DNA of 64,000 nt from assembly GCA_947503925.1 (NCBI GenBank), contig CANNFQ010000004.1, forward strand, positions 124,001 through 188,000, read 5' to 3'. The stretch is from an uncultured Paracoccaceae bacterium (GTDB taxonomy: Bacteria > Pseudomonadota > Alphaproteobacteria > Rhodobacterales > Rhodobacteraceae). Within the stretch, counting starts at the first letter, position 1. Every line of letters starts with the position of its first letter. The translations under genes were made by a program, and so were the position numbers. Below are positions 62,913 through 64,000 of the stretch, piece after piece. Below the pieces are notes generated by a model that saw only the letters and a program-made list of their open reading frames with translations, was not told the origin of the DNA and did no database searches.

Positions 62913-64000
62913 CAGGCGCGGATCCGGGCATTCTCCGGATCCCATAGGGGCTGATCTTCCTGCACCGTGGCCGCATAACGGGTGCCATAGATATCGATGG
63001 CAAGCTGGGTGCCGGGTCGCGCCAGATCGGCGCGTACCATGCCAAGGGCAATCGACTTGTTCACCCGATACCCCCAACCGCCAGAGGTGGTTTCGCCGAC
63101 AACATCGTCACCGGCCCAGATCGGGGACATGTAGGGCGCATCCGCATCACCCGGTGCATCCAGTGTCAGCGTGACAAAGCGTTTGGTCACACCCTGTTGC
63201 TTTTCAGACATGATGGCAGCCTTTCCCGGGAAATCCTGTGGCTTGTCGAGCTTGATGAAGCGGTCCAGCCCGCCTTGCAGCATAGAATAGTCGGTCGACA
63301 GATCGCCCTTCCAAGCGCGATACCCCTTTTCCAGCCGAAGCGAATTCAGCGCATACATACCAAATGGTTTCAGCCCATGCGGCGCACCGGCCTTCAGGAC
63401 GGTGTCGAACACCTTGGCCGTATCGGCGACCTGCGAATGAATTTCCCAACCCAGTTCGCCGGCAAAGGACACGCGAACCAACTGCACCCATGTGCCATCA
63501 ATTTGGGCGGATTGATGGGTCAGCCAGCCCTTTGTCAGGTCGGCATCGGAGCAATCGGCCAGAATGTCGCGGGATTTCGGGCCGGTCAGGATATGGCAGG
63601 AAAATGCGGTTGTGACATCTTCCAGTTCAAAGGCAGCATCGGCAGGCATATGATCGCGCAGCCATTCAAAATCATGCCATTGGGCGGTGGCAGCGGTGAT
63701 CAGAAAGAAAAAATCATCCTCCAACCGCATCGCCGACATTTCCGTCTGAACGCGGCCCCGATCATCGGCAAAATACAGCAGACCAATCCGGCCCACCTTG
63801 GGAATACCACCGGTACACAGACCGCGCAGGAATTCTGCCGCACCTTCGCCTTTCAACCGGTAACGCGAAAACCCAGGCAGATCGAGGATACCAGCGGCAT
63901 CGCGCACCGCCTCGCATTCCGCGCGGACGCACGGTTCCCACGGGCCGGAACGGTCCCAGGTTTCGGTCGCTTCAAGCGACGTATCATCACCATCTTGGGC
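62912..64000 (-). CDS. Dimethylglycine dehydrogenase-like protein, C-terminal part (cut by window)
   Basis: The frame is open to base 64000 on the minus strand, so the N-terminal FAD half lies outside; about 362 residues are seen. They form the GcvT-like folate domain: EAVRDAAGILDLPGFSRYRLKG near the start, VSFAGELGWEIHSQ near the middle, LNSLRLEKGYRAWKGDLS and GWGYRVNKSIALGMV near the end. It is a second, distinct paralog of the protein at 58093 and heads the same run of genes. Substrate (dimethylglycine or sarcosine) cannot be told. Confidence 0.85.
   Translation of the reverse strand, partial: AQDGDDTSLEATETWDRSGPWEPCVRAECEAVRDAAGILDLPGFSRYRLKGEGAAEFLRGLCTGGIPKVGRIGLLYFADDRGRVQTEMSAMRLEDDFFFLITAATAQWHDFEWLRDHMPADAAFELEDVTTAFSCHILTGPKSRDILADCSDADLTKGWLTHQSAQIDGTWVQLVRVSFAGELGWEIHSQVADTAKVFDTVLKAGAPHGLKPFGMYALNSLRLEKGYRAWKGDLSTDYSMLQGGLDRFIKLDKPQDFPGKAAIMSEKQQGVTKRFVTLTLDAPGDADAPYMSPIWAGDDVVGETTSGGWGYRVNKSIALGMVRADLARPGTQLAIDIYGTRYAATVQEDQPLWDPENARIRA

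Noticed and set aside
1-64000. tRNA, rRNA, CRISPR arrays, prophage or transposase genes
   Set aside because: None recognised by eye on either strand; a covariance-model scan would be needed to exclude a small RNA gene.

Overview
The window is bacterial chromosome, roughly 60 percent GC and almost fully coding, from an alphaproteobacterium. The order dnaN-recF-gyrB, a Kps capsule cluster beside gyrB, the dimethylglycine-dehydrogenase genes and the gene style all point to Rhodobacterales, in the marine Roseobacter range (Loktanella/Yoonia/Octadecabacter-like). That placement is inference from gene content; there is no rRNA here to test it. dnaN-recF-gyrB suggests the window starts close to the replication origin.

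Layout. 1-5714: end of dnaN, recF, three small accessory genes, gyrB. 5809-8472: xylitol dehydrogenase and xylulokinase. 8484-15736 (minus): a tightly coupled capsule export operon, kpsS, a Wza-type lipoprotein, kpsC, kpsE, kpsM, kpsT. 16356-27790: small enzymes and regulators including serB, a HemG-like flavodoxin behind a perfect FNR box, an OmpR-type response regulator, ribA, an L,D-transpeptidase, rppH, an MltB-type transglycosylase, and a WYL regulator facing a GST. 27984-34575: rnr, dapE and dapD with small genes between them, and a LOG-family hydrolase. 34583-42338: a LacI regulator divergent from a CUT1 sugar ABC transporter followed by a sugar isomerase and a Gfo/Idh/MocA dehydrogenase. 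Two matching 14-bp pseudo-palindromes sit in the divergent promoter.

42464-53903: rlmN, an IalB-like protein, an asparaginase II-like protein, a methyltransferase, xth, an XRE/DUF2975 pair, then a YceI-OmpA fusion divergent from an exported caspase-fold protein that has lost its catalytic His and ends in a CxxCH heme-type motif; then rsfS and rlmH. 54006-57951: gpmI, an EnvC-like LytM protein without catalytic histidines, and ctpA, tightly packed. 58093-64000 (minus): a methylamine/betaine catabolic cluster with two dimethylglycine/sarcosine dehydrogenase-like proteins (one cut by the window edge), a homocysteine methyltransferase-type protein, a flavin split-barrel protein and a GlxA-type regulator.

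Non-coding structure of note: a roughly 80-bp repeat found twice in opposite orientation, each time starting on the stop codon of a gene; three copies of an AAATCC/GGATTT hairpin; a 26-bp perfect palindrome before gyrB; four CCGACG repeats at exact 11-bp spacing upstream of the FNR box. I saw no rRNA, tRNA, CRISPR array, transposase or prophage gene.
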